Under the pieces are notes generated by a model. That model was not told the DNA's origin and ran no database searches. It saw only the letters and a list, made by a program, of their open reading frames with translations. DNA of 64,000 bases from Roseibium sp. MMSF_3412 (GTDB lineage Bacteria; Pseudomonadota; Alphaproteobacteria; Rhizobiales; Stappiaceae). Shown here piece by piece: positions 14,497-24,318 of the stretch (the stretch's first letter is position 1; each line of letters starts with the position of its first letter). The translations under genes and the position numbers were made by a program. The DNA is taken from assembly GCF_030733265.1 (NCBI RefSeq), contig NZ_JASHJI010000011.1, positions 62,001 to 126,000 on the forward strand, in the 5' to 3' direction.

Positions 14497-17400
14497 TTAG
14501 GCCACGTAGAGCCCGTTCTCTGCGACCTGTGCCTGACCGAGTGCGGCGAGGCTGGCGAGAAGCGGATCAACGGAGGTCGTGCGGGCGCGCTGAAACCGGC
14601 GGGCGATCTGGTCAGGTGTTGCCTCACCCAACTCTTCCAGCGCTTCTCGCACAGCGGCAATCTGGTCAGGCAGGGTTTTGGGCCAAGGCGCCTTTCCGAG
14701 CTTGATGGCAGCGCCGACATCCAGCTCGGCCTGTTTATCTGCGGCTTCAGCCATTCTGCCTTCCGGGTTCTGATACTCCGGACGCAGCCAGCGGATGTGC
14801 CCTGCCGCTTCTTCCGCTGCGCGTTCCTTGTTCAGATCCACAAGGCGAAACAGGATTTGCTCGTCGGTGAGATCAGCAGGCCAGCCATAGGCATCGGCCA
14901 CGGCGGTGTCGATCCGATCATGAATGTCTCTCAAGATGCCGATCAGGCCTTGGTCGTAGATGTCCTTGTCCCTGCCCTCGATCGTCTCGCCGGCTCGCAG
15001 CTTTTCGAGAACGTTGTACATCTGGGTCAGAGTTAATCTGGGGTAGGTGGCCTGCTGTCGCTTACGGTGGGCGTCCAGTTCTTCACCGAGTGCGTCGAGC
15101 GTTGCCTTCTGGGGATCGGTGAGGTCGGGGAAGGGGAAGGGGTCAAAGCAACGGGTTTTGTTGTAGCGAGGTCGGTCTTCCAGTGTTCCACCTTGTGCGA
15201 GAGACCAGATGACGTGGTGTGCGCTGGAAAGCACTGTAAGCTCGGCTGCGTCATCAAGAGCGATCACCACGAGCATGTTGTCTGGCAAGATATCCGCGTC
15301 GAGAAACTGAAATGCGCGATGTTTCATTGTTTCGACGGTTGCGATATAGCGCGACATTCCTTGGAGAGCGGGGCGTAAATCACGGCGTGGCTCGCCGTGT
15401 ATCCACCAGTTTCGTTTGTAGCTTTCGCGGTTGTTTAGATCCCGTTCTGGTTTCACATTGTCTAGAACATGCTGATAGATGGCCGGAAGGCGCTCTCGTG
15501 CCTCGGTTTCGGACAGCCCGAACAGATCAATAACCATCACGCCGCGTGGTGTTGAAGTGAGATCTCGTCCGTTACGATAGTTCCGAATGTGCCGTGACGC
15601 ATCTTCAATCGTGCCGAGCCCGAGTGTCTTGGCCTTTTCTCGAGTTACGATGAAACCAGCGCCATGTAGCTTTACCCCCGGCGACGAAAGTCCTCGATTT
15701 GCTTGCAACACTCCGACCCCGGCAGCATCGGCGCCAATCTGCAAACTCGCAAAAACCTTTCCGGTCTTGTGATCGAAGGTCACCAGGCGCTCGTCCACCT
15801 CTGATTTTTCCTTGCTTTCCGTCGCCAGCGTCAGCACTTTCCCGGCCCGATTTCCTGCAGCAGCTACAGTCATGGCAATGCGCACCGACGCCCCGAACTG
15901 CGTATCCACCCAGGGATGATCGGGAATAGCGAAAAGCAGCGAGAGTGGCTTCTTCTGATCGTTGAGATGCGGTTCCAGCACCCGGCGATTAAAGGTCTGG
16001 CGCAACGAGTTGGTTGTAATCAGGCCGAAGCGGCGGGTGCCCCTGCCTTTCTTGGGATCGTGTCCACGGGCTGCAAGCGCTGCCTTGTCCCACCAGAACA
16101 TGACCAGATCCGCACTTTGCGGCATTTTCGGATGGGCCTTCCAGAGGGCTTCGACATAACCGTCGCCGAGACTGTCGCGAAGACGACTCGCGCCAATGAA
16201 CGGCGGATTGCCGACGATAAAGGTGGCGTCAGGCCATTTGGCCGGATTGGGCTTTTTGTAGTCATAGACTTGTATGCGAGCGTCTGGGTCTGGCACCTCC
16301 TCACCGGTCACCGGGTGGCGCATGGTGGTGACACCGTCCCAGCGGGTCACCGGTTTACCTTCCTCGTCTAGCCGCGGAAAGCGGTCGTCCCACTCCAGTA
16401 CAGCATCGCGGTTTTCAATGTTCTTGAAATCTTTCAACACAGGCTCGGACGGCGATGCCCTTCCATGGGTGCGGAAATGCCATTGCAGGTAGCCAATCCA
16501 GAGCACGAGTTCAGCGACCGCCGCCGCCCAGGGGTTTATTTCGATGCCAAGAAACTGGTGCGGGTCGATCGTGTGGCCGGTTAGTCCAAGCAATGCCTGG
16601 TCTTCACCCAGTTCCTGAAGAAGTGCGATGACCTCACCTTCCAGGCGCTTCATCATTTCCATGGCGACATACAGAAAGTTTCCCGAGCCGCAGGCTGGGT
16701 CCAGAACACGTATCTCGCAGAGCTTGCGGTGGAAGTCGCGCACGACCGTGCGCGCTTCCTTTTCCTTACCGTCCGCCATCAAGCGCTGCACGGCAGTCTG
16801 CACGTCTTTCCAATCGGTGCGTAGAGGCTCCATGATTGTCGGAGTTACAAGCCGCTCGACGTAGCTTCGCGGCGTATAGTGCGCACCGAGCTTGTGCCGC
16901 TGACGCTGATCGAGCGCACGTTCAAGGAGGGTTCCAAAAATGGCCGGCTCAACCTCTTTCCAGTCAGCTTCAGCCGCCTCGATGAGCAAGCCAAGCTGCA
17001 AGCTGTCGAGCGGCAAAGCGTCCGACTCCTTGAAAAGCCCGCCATTAAAGCGCCTCAAATCCTGAAGCAGCGCGGCGGAAAATCCACCAGAATTCATGGT
17101 CTCCCAGAGACCCTTTAGCGTTGGTGCAGCGTGTTCAGGATGACCGCGCAGCTTCTTCAGGAGAGCGGTGAAGCTGCCGCCTGGGATCAGTTCGACATCC
17201 TCAGCGAACATGGAAAACAGACATCGCATCAAAAAGCGGGCAACAGTTTCACTGTCGTGACCCTGCCCCTCGAAGCTTTTCCCAAGCTCAGCCAGATGCA
17301 CCGCGATGTCCCGCGTTACCGCAGCTGATTTGAGCGACGTATCGAGTGACTCCGGCGCAGTCCAGATCGTTCGCAGCAAGTCACGCGTTTCGGGATCACG

Positions 17401-17967
17401 TAATTTCTCCAGAGAGATGCGGTACCGATTGCCGTCGGGAAACTGGTTGTAGCCCTGTCCCGCTCCCGAAAAGTCAGCATAGACTTCGATGACATGCCCG
17501 ACATCGACGACCAGAAGAAATGGCGGCCAGCCGTCTTCCTTCGAAACGGCGCGCGCGTAGCCGTCAGCCTGGTTTCGCGCCTTTAGCATGGTGTCGTCCC
17601 ACTTGGCTGAACCCCGGACGCCATGAGCATGCGAAAACTTCGCATGCTCTTCCCGAAGGCCATGGGCCAACTGATCGTGATTTTCCTTGCGAATCCGTTC
17701 GCTGCCCTGTTTCGCTTCAAGAACAAAGCAACCTCGTTTGTACAAATCTATACGCCCACGGCTCTTGCGGCCTGTATGCGTAAACATGACCGGACGCTCG
17801 AAGCGATAATCAAGAAAATCGCCATCTTTGTTTGAGTTCTTTGGTCTCTCAACGCCAATTAAATCTGTCAAATCATTGGCAAATGACTGAAAATTTGCCA
17901 TCTCACTACCACCAGACAGCTGCCAGGTTTGGATAAATTTCTCAATTTGCATTGATCCGTACAGCAT
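14497..17967 (-). CDS. MmeI-like restriction-modification enzyme (type IIL/IIG, single polypeptide)
   Basis: A 1156-residue protein with the domain order of MmeI-type enzymes. The N-terminal PD-(D/E)xK nuclease has Asp74 in GRIDLYKRG and Glu84-Lys86 in FVLEAKQG. After a helical spacer comes an adenine N6-methyltransferase with motif [10 protein letters not shown] (423-431) and motif IV NPPF (587-590), then a target-recognition region and a C-terminal domain. It both methylates and cleaves DNA, so no separate methylase is needed. The start could be 17967 or the ATG at 17952. Operon with the downstream EVE/GIY-YIG-like protein. tRNA-Leu lies ~450 bases upstream; no integrase is seen. Composition is less GC-rich than neighbouring genes, consistent with transfer. 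Confidence 0.85.
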   Translation of the reverse strand: MLYGSMQIEKFIQTWQLSGGSEMANFQSFANDLTDLIGVERPKNSNKDGDFLDYRFERPVMFTHTGRKSRGRIDLYKRGCFVLEAKQGSERIRKENHDQLAHGLREEHAKFSHAHGVRGSAKWDDTMLKARNQADGYARAVSKEDGWPPFLLVVDVGHVIEVYADFSGAGQGYNQFPDGNRYRISLEKLRDPETRDLLRTIWTAPESLDTSLKSAAVTRDIAVHLAELGKSFEGQGHDSETVARFLMRCLFSMFAEDVELIPGGSFTALLKKLRGHPEHAAPTLKGLWETMNSGGFSAALLQDLRRFNGGLFKESDALPLDSLQLGLLIEAAEADWKEVEPAIFGTLLERALDQRQRHKLGAHYTPRSYVERLVTPTIMEPLRTDWKDVQTAVQRLMADGKEKEARTVVRDFHRKLCEIRVLDPACGSGNFLYVAMEMMKRLEGEVIALLQELGEDQALLGLTGHTIDPHQFLGIEINPWAAAVAELVLWIGYLQWHFRTHGRASPSEPVLKDFKNIENRDAVLEWDDRFPRLDEEGKPVTRWDGVTTMRHPVTGEEVPDPDARIQVYDYKKPNPAKWPDATFIVGNPPFIGASRLRDSLGDGYVEALWKAHPKMPQSADLVMFWWDKAALAARGHDPKKGRGTRRFGLITTNSLRQTFNRRVLEPHLNDQKKPLSLLFAIPDHPWVDTQFGASVRIAMTVAAAGNRAGKVLTLATESKEKSEVDERLVTFDHKTGKVFASLQIGADAAGVGVLQANRGLSSPGVKLHGAGFIVTREKAKTLGLGTIEDASRHIRNYRNGRDLTSTPRGVMVIDLFGLSETEARERLPAIYQHVLDNVKPERDLNNRESYKRNWWIHGEPRRDLRPALQGMSRYIATVETMKHRAFQFLDADILPDNMLVVIALDDAAELTVLSSAHHVIWSLAQGGTLEDRPRYNKTRCFDPFPFPDLTDPQKATLDALGEELDAHRKRQQATYPRLTLTQMYNVLEKLRAGETIEGRDKDIYDQGLIGILRDIHDRIDTAVADAYGWPADLTDEQILFRLVDLNKERAAEEAAGHIRWLRPEYQNPEGRMAEAADKQAELDVGAAIKLGKAPWPKTLPDQIAAVREALEELGEATPDQIARRFQRARTTSVDPLLASLAALGQAQVAENGLYVA

Positions 17968-18340
17968 TTTTTATTTGGTACAAGTGACAATGCAGATAAA
18001 ACAATTTTTAGTTGTATTTCAATCATGGATTGTATTTTTGCGTAAATGAGATTGAATTTCATCAGTAGTTTCAATTGAGCTATTAATCGCCGTAGAGAAT
18101 TTTTGCAGATAGGTTGTAGACCTAAGCCAATGACTGAACCTGTCTTTTCTGAAATTTCCACTCGGTTGATTTGCGGTGATGCGGCACGAACGGGCATATG
18201 CAAAAACTTGCCGTGTAAACCGAATATCGGCCTCTATCACTCACCGCATCCGGCAACTGGCGGCAATAAATGCTCGAGCTTGGGCAGTCTGGTGTCGTGT
18301 TTCGATGAGGAAAAGGCTCAACGCATCCAGACGCAATTCC
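17968..18340. other. AT-rich intergenic region, no gene seen
   Basis: The stretch between the restriction gene and the tRNA-Leu terminator is AT-rich and has no convincing ORF on either strand. It presumably holds the restriction operon promoter. No att-like duplication of the tRNA 3' end was noticed. Confidence 0.5.
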
Positions 18341-18346
18341 ACAAAC

Positions 18347-18377
18347 AAAAAAAGCCCCGGAAAACCGGAGCTTTTTT
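18347..18377 (-). terminator. intrinsic terminator downstream of tRNA-Leu
   Basis: GC-rich inverted repeat (GCCCCGG / CCGGAGC around an AAAA loop) flanked by a run of A on one side and T on the other, so it can act on both strands. On the minus strand it lies ~40 bases past the tRNA-Leu 3' end. Confidence 0.8.
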
Positions 18378-18418
18378 AAAGGATGTCAGACCGTATCGGA
18401 CAGTCTGAAATCGGAATT

Positions 18419-18505
18419 TGGTGCCCAGGAGAGGACTCGAACCTCCACGCCCGTAAGGGCACTAGCACCTGAAGCTAGCGCGTCTACCAGTTCCGCCACC
18501 TGGGC
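18419..18505 (-). tRNA. tRNA-Leu (anticodon CAG)
   Basis: An 87-base class II tRNA with encoded CCA. On the minus strand it begins GCCCAGGTGGCGGAA and ends CCTGGGCACCA, pairing the seven-base acceptor stem. The anticodon loop TTCAGGT gives CAG. The long variable arm (TGCCC...GGGCG) and GGTTCGAGTCC T-loop are typical of leucine tRNAs. Confidence 0.96.
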
Positions 18506-18682
18506 TGTGAGGGGGGCTTGTAAGCGCCGGGCTGGTCCTTGTCAATCGCAAGGTGCGACTTTTTTTGATCAAACGCAGGCAGCCCTTCACACCCGGCTCA
18601 CAAAGCTCTAAGTAACACTGTGACGGGTGCGGCGCTGACGCTCCGGACCGTCAGCTCAGGACGCGAAAAAAGGCATTTCCAG

Positions 18683-19657
18683 ATGTCCACACCTCTCAAC
18701 GGCAAACTCGTCACAATCTTCGGCGGGTCGGGCTTCCTTGGCCGGCATATCGTGCAGTCACTGGCGCGGCGCGGCTACCGGATACGGGCCGCCGTCCGGC
18801 GGCCGGATCTTGCAACGCATCTGCAGCCGCTCGGCGCGCCCGGACAGATCATGGCGGTGCAGGCGAACCTGCGCTACCGCTGGTCGATCGACCGCGCGGT
18901 GATCGGCTCGGACGCCGTCATCAATGCCGTCGGTATTCTTGCCCCGACAGGCAACCAGACATTCGACGCCGTGCAGGCCTTCGGTCCGCGTGCCATCGCG
19001 GAGGCCGCGCGCGGCGCCGGTCTTTCCGCGATCACGCATATTTCCGCAATCGGTGCCGATGCCGACAGCACATCGCAATATGCGCGCACCAAGGCGGCCG
19101 GTGAAGCCGGTGTCCTGGAAACGCTGCCGGACAGCGTCATCCTGCGCCCGTCGATCGTGTTCGGACCGGAAGACGACTTCTTCAACCAGTTCGCGCAAAT
19201 GGCCCGCTTCGCGCCGGCCCTGCCGCTGATTGGCGGCGGCGACACCAAGTTCCAGCCTGTCTATGTCTGCGATGTCGCCGAAGCCGTGGCGCGGTCCGTT
19301 GACGGAGACCTGACGCCGGGCGCGACCTACGAACTCGGCGGGCCCGAGCACAAGAGCTTCCGGGAGTGCCTGGAAGAGATGCTGGATATCACCCGCCGGT
19401 CGCGTTTCCTGCTGCCGATCCCCTTCCCCGTCGCATCGGCCATGGGCAAGGTCATGCAGCTCCTGCCCGGCGCGCCGCTCACGGCCGACCAGGTGGAACT
19501 CCTGAAGACGGACAACGTGGTTTCGGAAGCCGCCATCAAGGACGGGCGCACACTGGCAGGCATCGGCATCGAGCCGGCGACACTGGCCAGCATCCTGCCG
19601 ACCTATCTGGAGCGCTTCCGGCAACACGGACAATACGACGCGCACAGGCCTGTCTGA
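18683..19657 (+). CDS. complex I NDUFA9-like NAD(P)-binding protein (atypical SDR)
   Basis: A 324-residue protein with an N-terminal Rossmann nucleotide-binding motif, VTIFGGSGFLGRHIVQ (residues ~10-26). The long stretch HISAIGADADSTSQYARTK with the Tyr/Lys pair of extended SDRs follows, and LRPSIVFGPEDDFFNQF is typical of the NDUFA9/39-kDa complex I accessory group. In alphaproteobacteria this protein is linked to complex I stability or NAD(P)H-dependent quinone chemistry. Start MSTPLNGK at 18683 was chosen because it precedes the Rossmann strand directly. The last codons run into a 29-bp tandem repeat. Confidence 0.85.
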   Translation: MSTPLNGKLVTIFGGSGFLGRHIVQSLARRGYRIRAAVRRPDLATHLQPLGAPGQIMAVQANLRYRWSIDRAVIGSDAVINAVGILAPTGNQTFDAVQAFGPRAIAEAARGAGLSAITHISAIGADADSTSQYARTKAAGEAGVLETLPDSVILRPSIVFGPEDDFFNQFAQMARFAPALPLIGGGDTKFQPVYVCDVAEAVARSVDGDLTPGATYELGGPEHKSFRECLEEMLDITRRSRFLLPIPFPVASAMGKVMQLLPGAPLTADQVELLKTDNVVSEAAIKDGRTLAGIGIEPATLASILPTYLERFRQHGQYDAHRPV

Positions 19658-19723
19658 GCTACGACGCAGCCCGGGAGCCGGTCTGAGCTGCGACGCAGCC
19701 CGGGAGCCAGTCTGAGCTGCGAC
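19652..19723 (+). repeat. 29-bp tandem repeat, about 2.5 copies
   Basis: Units at 19652-19680 and 19681-19709 (GTCTGAGCTRCGACGCAGCC followed by CGGGAGCCR) differ at two positions, and a third truncated copy begins at 19710. The first unit supplies the stop codon of the NDUFA9-like gene. The unit repeats a stop triplet in step. Confidence 0.85.
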
Positions 19724-20595
19724 GACTTGCGGCGTTTTACCCTCTCCCAATGGTTGAGGGGCAAATGCCGGCAAGACAACTCACACCTGTCCCCTCACCC
19801 GACCTTTCAGGCCGACCTCTCCCATGGGAGAGGGAACAGCCGCGGCGGCAAAAACGTTTGCGCTCCAACACCTGTCTTTCCAGGCTCGAACAACCGCTGG
19901 CATGGCGGCATGGATCGCCAGATCAAGTCCACTTTTGTCCGGTTTAACCCGGCAATGATCTGTTGCGGCGATCCCCGGTCGATGAACTTGTCATCCCTGC
20001 TGAAGCGGCAGGGAATCAGTACCCTCTTGTTTCCCTATCTTCATCTAACCTCCAGCGACACGGCGTACTGGCTCCCGGTCTTGCCGCATATGCGTCAAAC
20101 CGGGACGACAAATCCGGGAAGCAAGTCTGTATCCCGACTTGGTACTGATCGGAATTATAAAGCTTCCTCAACGGCACAAGTTCGATCGCAACTTCTAAGC
20201 CGGACAGCAGTGGATCAAGCCCTGCAATGACGGCTGAAATCAGGGGGATAAATTCCCCAATCAAGCTCCGCAAACTCCGCCTCATCCTGAGGACGCGCGG
20301 AAGCGCTGTCTCGAAGGGTGAGTTGCAGACCCGGAGCGCGGCCCATCCCTCGGGGCCTGCTTTGCCGCGCACCTGAGGATGAGGTGGATTTGCGAGAGGG
20401 TTTATGACCGCTCAATCAGGTCAAGCCGGCGAGCCAATGACAAAACCGTTTCTTTGAACGGCACCGGCCACCTTCAGAAGCGATGACGCGGCCAAAGGCA
20501 GCGCAAGTTTTTCAGGCGCGCGCAAGGCCCGTTTCGCCGGAAAGCTTCAGTTTTGTTGAAAATGGTTCTAGGCTTTCTCCCGACAGGAGGGGGCC
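19724..20595. other. repeat-rich intergenic region without genes
   Basis: About 870 bases with no convincing ORF. It holds a CTCCCATGGGAG palindrome with flanking copies of CCTCTCCC / GGGAGAGGG around 19790-19835. A second block at ~20280-20384 has CCTCATCCTGAGG at its left end, CTGAGGATGAGG at its right end, and GTCTCGAAGGGTGAG between them. That block is the wording of a dispersed intergenic palindromic element common in Hyphomicrobiales genomes. The MFS gene promoter must lie near the right end. Confidence 0.55.
20279..20384. repeat. dispersed palindromic intergenic element (CCTCATCCTGAGG type)
   Basis: Left end CCTCATCCTGAGG at ~20280 and right end CCTGAGGATGAGG ending at 20384 form a long imperfect inverted repeat, with the internal GTCTCGAAGGGTGAG typical of this family. 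Recognition is from memory of rhizobial genomes; copy number in this genome is unknown. Confidence 0.5.
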
Positions 20596-21849
20596 ATGTC
20601 ACCTATCGCCAAAATAACCATGGTTTTTGTCGTCTTTGTTGACCTTCTGGGTCAGGGGCTCGTGTTTCCGATCATCAACGGCCTGATCATGGAACCGAGC
20701 ACGTCGATCCTGGCCAAGGACACGTCGACCGCGGCCCGCCATTTCAACTACGGGCTCATCATCGGCATCTTTTTCATCTGCTGGTTCTTCGGCGCGCCTT
20801 ACATTTCCAAACTGTCGGATACGATCGGGCGCAAGAACGCCATCCTGATCTGCCTGTTCGGTGCGTTTGCGGGCTATGCGCTTACAATCATCGCGCTTTA
20901 TGCCAACAGCTTTCTTCTGCTCATTCTCGGGCGGGCGATCACCGGGCTGACCGCCGGCAACCAGCCGATCGCCCAGGCCGCCATGGTGGATGGCAGCACA
21001 AGCGACGAAGACCTTTCAAGAAACATGAGCTACATCATGCTCGGTATCAGTTTCGGCCTCGTCGGCGGCCCGCTGATCGGCGGGTTCCTGTCCGACCCGA
21101 TCGTGCTCGGGAGCCTGGCGAGCATCAAACTGCCCTTCTTCGCCAGTCTCGTCCTGGTGGCGATCGCCGTCTTTCTGGTCGTCTTCTTCTACAAGGAGGA
21201 CCCGACTGAGCGGGAAGACTTCGCGCTGCGGCCGGCGGAAATCTTCGAAACGCTCTGGCGGATCAAGGACTTTCCGCTCGTTGTCCGGCTGACGATCGTG
21301 CTGTTCTTCTTTCACCTGGCCAACGTGACGTTTTACGTCTTTGTCGACAACTACCTGACCAGCCGGTTCGGCTACGGCGTGCTCGGCAGCAGTTTCGCCA
21401 TGATGACCATCGGAGCGGCCATCGCGATCTCGAGCACGTTCTTCGTCGTGCCCGTACAAAAGCGGTTCACGAAAGAACGGATCCTAGCGGTGAATTTCAT
21501 CGTCTGGATCCTGGCAACAAGCATGTTCATCCTGTCGCCGGACGGCCCGCTGACCTATGTGCCGATCTTCTGTTTCTTCTTCATCTTCGGCATCACCTAT
21601 CCGACACTGCTGTCGATCTTCTCCGCTTCGGTCGGCCCGGAGGAACAGGGGTGGGTGATGGGCATGACGGTTGCGGTGTTCACGTTCAACGCGGGCGCGA
21701 TGTCGCTGATCGGGGGCGGACTGATCGGGATCAATCTCGACCTGCCGTTCTATATCGTGATCGGATGTGCCCTGACCGCGCTGGTGGTGATGTTCCTGTT
21801 GTGGAACAAGCCGGAAGTGAAGACCCTCCTGCGAAAGACCGGCGACTGA
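20596..21849 (+). CDS. MFS transporter, TetA/multidrug-like
   Basis: A 417-residue inner-membrane protein with about 12 hydrophobic helices. The loop 2-3 motif GAPYISKLSDTIGRKNAI is the major-facilitator signature (G-x3-D-x2-G-R-K), and LVGGPLIGGFLSD after helix 5 is the drug-antiporter type motif. Likely a proton-driven efflux pump; substrate unknown. A strong AGGAGG ribosome site precedes the ATG. The large periplasmic loop after helix 1 (PSTSILAKDTSTAARH) is unusual for TetA but common in this uncharacterised subgroup. Its stop codon abuts a 12-bp inverted repeat. Confidence 0.88.
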   Translation: MSPIAKITMVFVVFVDLLGQGLVFPIINGLIMEPSTSILAKDTSTAARHFNYGLIIGIFFICWFFGAPYISKLSDTIGRKNAILICLFGAFAGYALTIIALYANSFLLLILGRAITGLTAGNQPIAQAAMVDGSTSDEDLSRNMSYIMLGISFGLVGGPLIGGFLSDPIVLGSLASIKLPFFASLVLVAIAVFLVVFFYKEDPTEREDFALRPAEIFETLWRIKDFPLVVRLTIVLFFFHLANVTFYVFVDNYLTSRFGYGVLGSSFAMMTIGAAIAISSTFFVVPVQKRFTKERILAVNFIVWILATSMFILSPDGPLTYVPIFCFFFIFGITYPTLLSIFSASVGPEEQGWVMGMTVAVFTFNAGAMSLIGGGLIGINLDLPFYIVIGCALTALVVMFLLWNKPEVKTLLRKTGD

Positions 21850-21892
21850 TACCACCCTCAGCATATAAGACCCTATCTGTTGAGGGTGGTAT
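21849..21892 (+). terminator. perfect 12-bp inverted repeat after the MFS gene
   Basis: ATACCACCCTCA (21849-21860) and TGAGGGTGGTAT (21881-21892) are exact reverse complements with a 20-base loop. It lies between convergent genes, so a bidirectional terminator is likely; there is no T-run, so Rho-dependent or other function is possible. The first base of the repeat is the last base of the MFS stop codon. Confidence 0.5.
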
Positions 21893-21921
21893 GTCTGTCC
21901 CAAGCCAGCCGCCGGCCTCTC

Positions 21922-22155
21922 CTATCTCCAGAAATCCGCGCCGTAGCGGTCCTGGTGCAATTCGCTGTATCCGCGTTCGGTGCGCCTGAGGCCAATGTCC
22001 TTCAACTCCTGTTCATTCAGGTGAGAAAGGGCACGGGCAGTTGTCCGGCGGCGAAAATACCGGCGGAACTCGTCGGCACATACACGAAGAACGGTGAACA
22101 CAATGCTGCGGCTATGCGCGCGGCTGCGGAAAACGGTGTCAATTTCATAGCTCAT
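21922..22155 (-). CDS. DUF1127 small protein
   Basis: A 77-residue basic protein. The C-terminal half has the DUF1127 (YjiS-like) pattern: RRRTTARALSHLNEQ followed by ELKDIGLRRTE. Such arginine-rich small proteins are frequent in alphaproteobacteria; some act in phosphate or carbon metabolism and RNA turnover. The N-terminal 30 residues (MSYEIDTVFRSRAHSRS) are variable. It is convergent with the MFS gene and divergent from the WYL regulator. Confidence 0.82.
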   Translation of the reverse strand: MSYEIDTVFRSRAHSRSIVFTVLRVCADEFRRYFRRRTTARALSHLNEQELKDIGLRRTERGYSELHQDRYGADFWR

Positions 22156-22302
22156 CTCTCAACTCCTCGGGGATCATGACCGCCGTTTTGCGGCGACAGG
22201 AGCACAATGACAGGTCAATCCTGACAGCTGTGAGTCAGGTTTGATCTCGTTCTGTTCCCGGGATATGATTTTTTTTGAAACAACCGTCCAAGGTCTCTTT
22301 TC

Positions 22303-23316
22303 ATGAACCCGATTGAACGCGCGCTCGGCATCCTGCTGCTGCTGACAGGCGGCAAACTCGTTCCGGCAACCGTGCTTGCCGAACGCTTCCAGGTGTCTCT
22401 CAGGACGATCTACCGGGACATCGACCGGCTGATCGCCCTCGGGGTGCCCGTTGACGCGGAACGCGGGGCGGAGGGCGGCTACCGCCTTGCGAGCGGGTAT
22501 CTGCAGCCGCCCGTGGCGCTGTCGCGCGATGAGACCGCCGCGCTCCTGGCCGCGATGGCGCTCGTGCGCAGCAGCCGGACCGTGCCGCTGGCGAACGACC
22601 TCGCATCTGCGGAAAAGAAGCTGCTCGCCACGCTTCCGAAAACGGTTCACGGCCTCCTCAAGGAGGCGGACAAGATCGTTGGCATCGAACCAATTCCGCC
22701 CGATATCTTTCATGCCGGCACCAAGGCTGAGCCGACGGAAGACTGGCAGCGGGCACTGGATGGGTTCATGGCCGGTATCCTGGACGGCAAACGCGTCCGT
22801 TTCGACCACGTCAACCCGTCGCGCAGCACCGCGAAGGCGCATGATGTCGAACCCTATGGCGTCATGTTCGACCGGGATCTTTGGTATCTCGCCGGGCGCT
22901 GCGTCGACACGCAGACAGTGAAAGTCTACCGGGCCGACCGGGTGCGCGACCTTGAAATCAGCGGCATGTTCTTCCGGCCCGACAAGACCTTCTCGATCAA
23001 GACGCTGCTCGGCGGCGCCTGGCTGTCGCAGGCCATGCGCCGGTGGGAGCAGGAAGAGGAAATCGCCAAGATCCTGATCACCGCGCAACAGGCCAAGAAA
23101 CTGAGTGCGGACTGGTACTACCGCCACGCGGTGTTCACCCCGGCAGGTGACGGCAAGATCCTCCTGAGCATCCCCAGCACCGACCGGGCCCGCATCCTGC
23201 CGCTTGTCAGGTGGCTGGGACCGGGGGCCGAACTCCTGTCACCGGACGCTCTGCGCACGGAGTTTGCCGCCGAGCTTGCCGCGCTGACAGCGCTTTACGG
23301 CGGCGGCGCGTCTTAA
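22303..23316 (+). CDS. HTH/WYL-domain transcriptional regulator (YafY family)
   Basis: A 337-residue regulator. The N-terminal winged helix-turn-helix is of DeoR type (LAERFQVSLRTIYRDIDRL, residues ~20-40). The WYL ligand-sensing domain follows, with the motif in FDRDLWYLAGRCVDTQT and VKVYRADRVRDLE. A C-terminal WCX-like extension ends the protein. WYL regulators sense nucleic acids or small ligands and often control stress or defence genes. The divergent DUF1127 gene is the nearest candidate target. It is convergent with uppP, six bases apart. Confidence 0.9.
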   Translation: MNPIERALGILLLLTGGKLVPATVLAERFQVSLRTIYRDIDRLIALGVPVDAERGAEGGYRLASGYLQPPVALSRDETAALLAAMALVRSSRTVPLANDLASAEKKLLATLPKTVHGLLKEADKIVGIEPIPPDIFHAGTKAEPTEDWQRALDGFMAGILDGKRVRFDHVNPSRSTAKAHDVEPYGVMFDRDLWYLAGRCVDTQTVKVYRADRVRDLEISGMFFRPDKTFSIKTLLGGAWLSQAMRRWEQEEEIAKILITAQQAKKLSADWYYRHAVFTPAGDGKILLSIPSTDRARILPLVRWLGPGAELLSPDALRTEFAAELAALTALYGGGAS

Positions 23317-23322
23317 GAATCG

Positions 23323-24129
23323 TCAGCCCAGGAAATAAAGACCGGCGAACCCGGCAAGCCCCACGAAGATGCGCCACCAGGCAAACGGGGCGAAGCCGTG
23401 CCGGGAGACGAAGTCCAGGAGGCCCTTTACCACGAAGACGCCGGAGATGAACGAAGCCACAAAGCCGATGGTAATGAGCATGGCATCATCGGCGGACAGG
23501 ACGTTGCGGTTCTTGTAGAGATCATAGGCGAAGGCACCGGCCATCGTCGGCATCGCCAGAAAGAACGAAAACTCGGCAGCCGAACGCTTGTCCGTTCCCA
23601 TCAGCAACGCGCCAGCAATGGTCGCGCCGGACCGGGATACGCCGGGGACCATGGCAAGGCACTGACAGAATCCGATCTTGAGGCACAGCGACAATGGATA
23701 GTCCATCACGTTGGTGTAGCGCGGCTTCAGCGGCAACCGGTCGATCCAGAGCAGGATGACACCGCCCACCAGCAGCGTTGTACAGATGAGAGCCGGCGTT
23801 TCGAAGAGCACTTCCTTGATGAAACTGTGCAGCATGACCCCGATCACCGCAGCAGGAAGGAAGGCAATCAGGATGCCGACCACAAAGCGGCGGCTGGCCT
23901 GGTCGCTTGGCAGCGAAACCGCCAGGTTCCACAATCTGGCGAAATAGACCGAGAGAATCGCAAGAATGGCCCCCAGCTGGATCAAGACTTCGAATGTCTT
24001 TCCCGTGCTTTCAAATCCGAGAAAATGACCGAGCAGGAGCAGGTGCCCCGTTGAAGACACGGGAATGAATTCCGTCAAACCTTCGACAATTCCCAAAATA
24101 AGCGCATTTACAATCGTTTGGCCGTCCAT
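23323..24129 (-). CDS. uppP: undecaprenyl-diphosphate phosphatase
   Basis: A 268-residue integral membrane enzyme (BacA/UppP) that recycles undecaprenyl pyrophosphate to the monophosphate lipid carrier used for peptidoglycan and surface polysaccharides. Both signature motifs are present: [15 protein letters not shown] near residue 15 and [17 protein letters not shown] near residue 165. Length and helix pattern are normal for the family. Overexpression of this family gives bacitracin resistance in other bacteria. Confidence 0.96.
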   Translation of the reverse strand: MDGQTIVNALILGIVEGLTEFIPVSSTGHLLLLGHFLGFESTGKTFEVLIQLGAILAILSVYFARLWNLAVSLPSDQASRRFVVGILIAFLPAAVIGVMLHSFIKEVLFETPALICTTLLVGGVILLWIDRLPLKPRYTNVMDYPLSLCLKIGFCQCLAMVPGVSRSGATIAGALLMGTDKRSAAEFSFFLAMPTMAGAFAYDLYKNRNVLSADDAMLITIGFVASFISGVFVVKGLLDFVSRHGFAPFAWWRIFVGLAGFAGLYFLG

Positions 24130-24318
24130 TGGATCTTTTCTCCAGCAGGCGTAATAAAAATGAGAGCCGGATCGGAGATCATTCGCGACCCGACATTTGC
24201 GCGACGGCTGCCTATTTGCAGCACCATTTTCCCCACGTCAAACCCTTGATAACCATATGTGAGGCAAACTGGTTCAAGAATTCTTAGTCTTGCCACAGTT
24301 CGGGCTCTAAACCCTTTC

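Noticed and set aside
17968..18505. Genomic island insertion at tRNA-Leu with att repeats
   Set aside because: No integrase and no duplicated tRNA 3' end seen; only the location beside a tRNA supports it.
20016..20372. 118-codon minus-strand ORF in the repeat region
   Set aside because: Lies over dispersed palindromic repeats; no ribosome site and composition unlike a protein.
19724..20595. CRISPR array in the repeat-rich intergenic stretch
   Set aside because: The repeats are tandem without spacers or are single palindromes; no cas genes in the window.
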